From Candidatus Latescibacterota bacterium (lineage in GTDB: Bacteria; Latescibacterota; UBA2968; UBA8231), in NCBI GenBank assembly GCA_022826515.1, contig JAJDUT010000024.1:1-64000 (forward strand): DNA of 64,000 nucleotides. Direction: 5' to 3'. The stretch's first letter is position 1, and the number at the start of each line of letters is the position of its first letter. The notes below the pieces were generated by a model, which made no database searches, was not told the origin of the DNA, and saw only the letters and a program-made list of their open reading frames with translations. The translations under genes and the position numbers were made by a program. Below, in pieces: positions 61,043 to 64,000 of this stretch.

Positions 61043-61096
61043 TGCTTTCCGTTAGCTATACGACAGTAACGTTATATATGGCCATCGAGGTATGGG

Positions 61097-61179
61097 ATGC
61101 TTCGACTCCGCTTCGCTCCGCTCAGCATGACATGGTGAAGCAGCGTCCCCACTTGTCGTGCTGAGCGAAGCGAAGCATC
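61097..61179. repeat. REP-like extragenic palindrome in the haem operon
   Basis: This is an imperfect inverted repeat: the left arm, 61097-61132, begins GATGCTTCG and ends CTCAGCATGACA; the right arm, 61154-61179, is TGTCGTGCTGAGCGAAGCGA followed by AGCATC. The left arm carries an extra internal duplication of the CGCTTCGCTCC unit. Such elements are usually transcribed hairpins and can affect mRNA stability. Here it splits hmuT from hmuU. Confidence 0.75.
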
Positions 61180-61190
61180 TCAGACCACCT

Positions 61191-62075
61191 CTACTGTTGT
61201 GTACTTAGGCTCTCCGTTTTACTCGGGACATCGTACAAGGCTTGGTTCAACGCCAGAACTGCTTGACCCAGGCGGGGACCAAATCCCAACAACAAAAGCC
61301 CATCCATCGACAAAACTCGGCCTTGTTTTCCTGCTGGCGTCAGCGCAAGTCCCGGTAATTGCCAAAGCCCTTGGTCACCGCCGACGCTCTCTAAGCCGCT
61401 GTCCATGAGCAGGATGAGATCGGGTGCTGCGGCTACGGCTGCTTCAGAGGTGAGTGGCTTGTACCCGCTATAGCCCTGAACGGCGTTGGTGCCACCAGCC
61501 AAGCCGATCATGGTATCGGCTGAGGTGTCTTGACCGGCGACCATCAGCGTGCCTTGGCCGCGGGCGTAGAGAAAGAGAATTTTGGCTTGGGTTGCGGTCT
61601 GTGGAATGGAGGAGTGTACCTGTTGCAGCTCTTCCTTGAGGGTTTGGATCAACGTCGTGCCACGCGCTTGGACGTTCAACGCGGCGGCGATGCGTTCGAT
61701 CTTGGCGATGGCCCCCTCTACCGTGGGCTCGTGAGGTAGGACGAGTACTGTTACCCCAGCGCTCTCGAGCTGTTGAATGGCTTCGGGAGGTCCCGCTTCG
61801 GTAGTAGCGATGATGAGCGTCGGCCTCAGCGAGAGCACGCCCTCGGCTGATAGACGGCGGTGATAGGCGACTTTGGGCAACTGGTTGGCTGCCTCGGGGA
61901 AGGAGCTGGAGGCGTCCACGCCCACTACGCGCCCGCCGGCCCCCAGAGCGAAGACGATCTCGGTGATAGTCCCGCCGAGGGTGACGATGCGGGAGGAGTC
62001 GTTTGGCATCTCCTCGGCGTCGCATGTTGATCCCCACAGGGCGGTCATTAGTCCTAAGCATAGTATCCATTTCAT
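61191..62075 (-). CDS. hmuT: Haem-binding periplasmic protein of the ABC importer
   Basis: This 294-residue cluster-type binding protein starts at ATG 62075 with a signal peptide, MKWILCLGLMTALWG (possible lipidated Cys in GSTC). The mature part is RIVTLGGTITEIVFALGAGGRVVGVD, and later LSAEGVLSLRPTLIIATTEAGPPEA, VAGQDTSADTMIGLAGGTNA, PLTSEAAVAAAPDLIL and LALNQALY. These are hallmark segments of HmuT/BhuT. The longer in-frame extension to 62303 lies within hmuS and is not translated. It is followed by the REP element and hmuU. Confidence 0.94.
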   Translation of the reverse strand: MKWILCLGLMTALWGSTCDAEEMPNDSSRIVTLGGTITEIVFALGAGGRVVGVDASSSFPEAANQLPKVAYHRRLSAEGVLSLRPTLIIATTEAGPPEAIQQLESAGVTVLVLPHEPTVEGAIAKIERIAAALNVQARGTTLIQTLKEELQQVHSSIPQTATQAKILFLYARGQGTLMVAGQDTSADTMIGLAGGTNAVQGYSGYKPLTSEAAVAAAPDLILLMDSGLESVGGDQGLWQLPGLALTPAGKQGRVLSMDGLLLLGFGPRLGQAVLALNQALYDVPSKTESLSTQQ

Positions 62076-62080
62076 GGTGA

Positions 62081-63133
62081 TTATACTCGCGTGAGTGTGG
62101 CTAGCGCGGCATTCCAAGCATCTACGGTCGCTTGGCCTTGCTTGCGCCGGGCAAAGAGCAGGGCAATGGTTTCGCCCTTGCTGTCGAACAATTCCAGACT
62201 GAGGACCGCGCCGTCGCGGGTTGGTTTTTGCACGACCCAAGCTGAATCCAAGTGGTCTTCCCTGACGTGCAGGTTGAAATCGTCGTCCAAGACATTGAGC
62301 CAAGGGCCGGTCGATTTGACGTTGTGGATCGGGCCGGAGTGAATCTGGATGACTCCGGGACTGGCGACGAAAACCATGATGGCGATCTGGTCCCGGGCCG
62401 CGATATGCAGCACCTCATTCAGACTGGATGAATCCACGCGGCAGGCCAGCGAGTCGTTGACCAAGCGCAGGGCTTGAACGCGCCCGACTTGGAATTCGAC
62501 GAGGAGCCGGTGAAAATCGTGCGTGTCTTCGAGGGCGTTCCAAGCGGCTTCTAGCCCGGCTACGTCAATGGCGTCGTCTGCCTTGTCCGGCACGGCGGGA
62601 ATGGTCGGACAGACGCACTGCACGGGCGACTGATCGTCGCTGGCGAATTCGTCGACTAGCTGCTGGTAGGCCGTGTGGTCGCTCTCGGCGGTCAGGTACA
62701 CTTTGTGGACTGCGGTGCCATGCTGATTGAAAAACTGAAAGCCGTGCAGGGTGGTTTTGCGGCCTTCCTGCTCGACGGCAAAGCCGAGGTGCCAGTGGTT
62801 CATGAACAGGCGCAAATCAATGCCCTCATCGAGGACCAATCCCATCTGGCCGTGTATGTGGACATTGCGGAATACGCCGTGTTTTTCGTGGACGGCGTGG
62901 GCGTTGCGAGTGAGGGCCATGACCGGGCCGAGGCTTTCGAGGCGCTGGATGAACTGCGGCCACTCGGCCTGGAGGCGAATCGCGCCTTCGCCGCAGGAAG
63001 TAGCCAGCAGTTCGGCTTCGCTCACGCCTAGCTGTTCGGCTGCGTCGCGGATGCGCACCCTTGGGTTGTCGCGTCGAAAAGTATTCCAGAGTTGCTTGAA
63101 GTCGCCTCTGACATCGGGCGCTGTGGTAGTCAT
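62081..63133 (-). CDS. hmuS: Cytoplasmic haem-utilisation factor HemS/HmuS family
   Basis: This 350-residue protein binds imported haem and assists its degradation or transfer. It starts at ATG 63133 (MTTTAPDVRGDFKQLWNTFR) with AAAGGGAGATCGC upstream. The first half shows RVRIRDAAEQLGVSEAELLAT, SLGPVMALTRNAHAVHEKHG and IDLRLFMNHWHLGFAVEQ. The second half repeats the fold: WNVL-like WLNVLDDDFNLHVREDHLDS and AWVVQKPTRDGAVLSLELF. The duplicated ChuS/HemS fold is visible as two related halves. Five bases separate it from hmuT. Confidence 0.93.
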   Translation of the reverse strand: MTTTAPDVRGDFKQLWNTFRRDNPRVRIRDAAEQLGVSEAELLATSCGEGAIRLQAEWPQFIQRLESLGPVMALTRNAHAVHEKHGVFRNVHIHGQMGLVLDEGIDLRLFMNHWHLGFAVEQEGRKTTLHGFQFFNQHGTAVHKVYLTAESDHTAYQQLVDEFASDDQSPVQCVCPTIPAVPDKADDAIDVAGLEAAWNALEDTHDFHRLLVEFQVGRVQALRLVNDSLACRVDSSSLNEVLHIAARDQIAIMVFVASPGVIQIHSGPIHNVKSTGPWLNVLDDDFNLHVREDHLDSAWVVQKPTRDGAVLSLELFDSKGETIALLFARRKQGQATVDAWNAALATLTRV

Positions 63134-63144
63134 GCGATCTCCCT

Positions 63145-63546
63145 TTAGTTGAGATGGTCGTCCATGTTGGGCACCGGTTGGCGCAGGACGGACTGGGATC
63201 CAGGAAAAACTTTTACACTTGGACTGCGCGGATGACACGCCGTTTTGGGCGTGGTGCTGATGCCTTCTAATTCGATGGCCTCAGCCGCTTCCTGCATAAC
63301 CTCGGCTAGGGGCGGCAGGATACTGCCACTCAGGCACAGGACCGTGGTGTGCCAGCTCAGGGATAGGTAGGAACAGGACCAGCTCCCGGCCTCAATCAGG
63401 CTCATAGCTTGTTGAACCTCTCGATTGAGGGTGAAGAATTCGTCGGGGTGCAAGCCGATGTTGATGTTCTGGCAGACCAAGTGGATGCCGCCGTGTTCAC
63501 AGCGGTAGATGGAAGCGATCGGTGGATTGCTGGCGATGGGCTGCAT
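63145..63546 (-). CDS. Small protein of the haem-uptake operon, function unknown
   Basis: This 133-residue protein starts at ATG 63546 (MQPIASNPPIASIYRCEHGG) behind AGGAGA; a longer frame upstream belongs to the HmuY gene in another phase. A central block, YRCEHGGIHLVCQNINIGLH, then PDEFFTLNREVQQAM, contains two cysteines and a histidine, compatible with haem or metal binding. It resembles small conserved proteins of haem loci (DUF6686-like), but I cannot confirm the family. It lies between hmuY and hmuS, 19 and 11 bases from them. Confidence 0.6.
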   Translation of the reverse strand: MQPIASNPPIASIYRCEHGGIHLVCQNINIGLHPDEFFTLNREVQQAMSLIEAGSWSCSYLSLSWHTTVLCLSGSILPPLAEVMQEAAEAIELEGISTTPKTACHPRSPSVKVFPGSQSVLRQPVPNMDDHLN

Positions 63547-63565
63547 GGGATTTCTCCTGTGGTGT

Positions 63566-64000
63566 TTAGTTTGAGTCACTGATGTGTGACTTGATCTGTC
63601 CCCAACTCGAAGACTGGACTGCGGTCCCCGGCTCGTCTGTGAGCGGACGCCAGCGAAAGGTGATAAACCCCGATACCGGCGAGCCTTCGACTTCTCGGTA
63701 GTAGCTGAGGAACTGCATCTTGTAGAATCCCTCGCCGGTGTCAATGACGTACACGTGATTCCGCGTCGATAGGACGTGGGTGGTGCTGTCGTAGCTGTAC
63801 CACTCGCCGGTGTCGCTGCTGAAGGCCGATCCCGATTTGTCGGCGAAGTATCCGAACCCCATGGCCTCGGCAATGTCCTCGAAGGCTTGGTCGGTCTGAT
63901 AGGCGGGGAATGCGCCGCCCTGACCGCAGCCGCTGATGCCGCCGTTGAGGCGGATGATGTAGCCGGAGAAGTGGAGGTCCCAGTCCGTGGAGGTGGATGG
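63566..64000 (-). CDS. hmuY: HmuY-family haem-binding protein, partial at right edge
   Basis: The C-terminal 144 residues of an HmuY-type haem-scavenging protein are present. They begin PSTSTDWDLHFSGYIIRLNG and continue GISGCGQGGAF, FEDIAEAMGFGYFADKSG, GEWYSYDSTTHVL and VSGFITFRWRPL. HmuY proteins are outer-surface lipoproteins that capture haem and pass it to a TonB-dependent receptor. The N terminus with the signal peptide lies beyond the window. It is the first visible gene of the haem operon, and a receptor gene (hmuR-like) may precede it. Confidence 0.85.
   Translation of the reverse strand, partial: PSTSTDWDLHFSGYIIRLNGGISGCGQGGAFPAYQTDQAFEDIAEAMGFGYFADKSGSAFSSDTGEWYSYDSTTHVLSTRNHVYVIDTGEGFYKMQFLSYYREVEGSPVSGFITFRWRPLTDEPGTAVQSSSWGQIKSHISDSN

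Noticed and set aside
61097..61179. Possible CRISPR-like repeat
   Set aside because: It is a single palindromic hairpin of the CTTCGCTCAGC class, with one relative at 22237; there is no spaced array.
63145..63873. Long 242-codon reading of the small haem-operon gene
   Set aside because: The extra N-terminal part is out-of-phase reading of hmuY. ATG 63546 has an AGGAGA ribosome site and starts the conserved-looking part.
1..64000. tRNA, rRNA, riboswitch, integrase or transposase genes
   Set aside because: None was recognised on either strand by eye. A covariance-model scan was not possible.

Overview
The window is about 60 percent GC, densely coded and strand-mixed. It looks like a chromosome segment of a Gram-negative heterotroph from an uncultivated lineage. 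Supporting signs are lipoprotein and periplasmic binding proteins, an HmuY-type haem-binding protein, a beta-propeller protein with a type IX-like C-terminal sorting domain, and a catabolic repertoire of sulfatase, PhyH dioxygenases, Gfo/Idh oxidoreductase, mandelate racemase family dehydratases and IlvD/Edd dehydratase. That mix recalls Latescibacterota, Poribacteria and FCB-related bacteria, but the assignment is inference. No rRNA, tRNA, CRISPR array, integrase or transposase gene was recognised.

Layout. 1-2.9 kb: a 3'-truncated HindIII-type restriction gene meeting a membrane-protein ORF, then xylA and an SDR. 2.9-10.3 kb: the 2-oxoglutarate dehydrogenase operon (odhA-odhB-lpd, minus strand), split by an AT-rich type II restriction-modification (R-M) pair. 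10.4-18 kb: purL, a small antisense ORF, then oxidoreductase-AKR-sulfatase. 18-24 kb: M20 peptidase with a retropepsin-like protein, hsp20 behind a textbook sigma-54 promoter, and a sugar-acid dehydrogenase/dehydratase pair. 24-28.4 kb: a defence patch with a stand-alone PD-(D/E)XK protein and a XamI-type R-M pair flanked by a 32-bp near-identical repeat of the neighbouring dehalogenase gene's 3' end. 28.4-38 kb: HAD hydrolase, SulP-STAS-cyclic-nucleotide transporter, a one-piece MrfA-MrfB-like helicase/exonuclease, Cu/Zn SOD, and a solute-binding protein with a CPA2 antiporter. 38-46.4 kb: acid-sugar catabolism and redox enzymes (two enolase-superfamily proteins, alcohol dehydrogenases, MsrB, flavin reductase, two PhyH proteins, KDPG aldolase). 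46.5-53.3 kb: Amt and a STAS protein facing a four-gene operon with 4-bp overlaps (receiver-PP2C phosphatase, RsbW-like kinase, solute-binding protein, histidine kinase). 53.4-58.7 kb: dehydrogenase-isomerase-dehydrogenase and the LVIVD-repeat protein. 58.9-64 kb: a peptidase relic and a haem-uptake operon (hmuY-orf-hmuS-hmuT-hmuU-hmuV).

Functional links. The minus-strand genes at 53.4-56.3 kb, the plus-strand genes at 38.3-41.7 kb and 14.5-18 kb, and the genes at 20.9-24 kb look like small operons that oxidise, dehydrate and cleave sugars or sugar acids towards pyruvate (KDPG aldolase) and the TCA cycle (ODH). The most distinctive regulatory locus is 46.5-53.3 kb. It joins a binding-protein/histidine-kinase sensor to a partner-switching cassette next to an ammonium transporter. 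A paralogue of its binding protein, likewise without ABC permease genes, precedes the antiporter at 36.5 kb.
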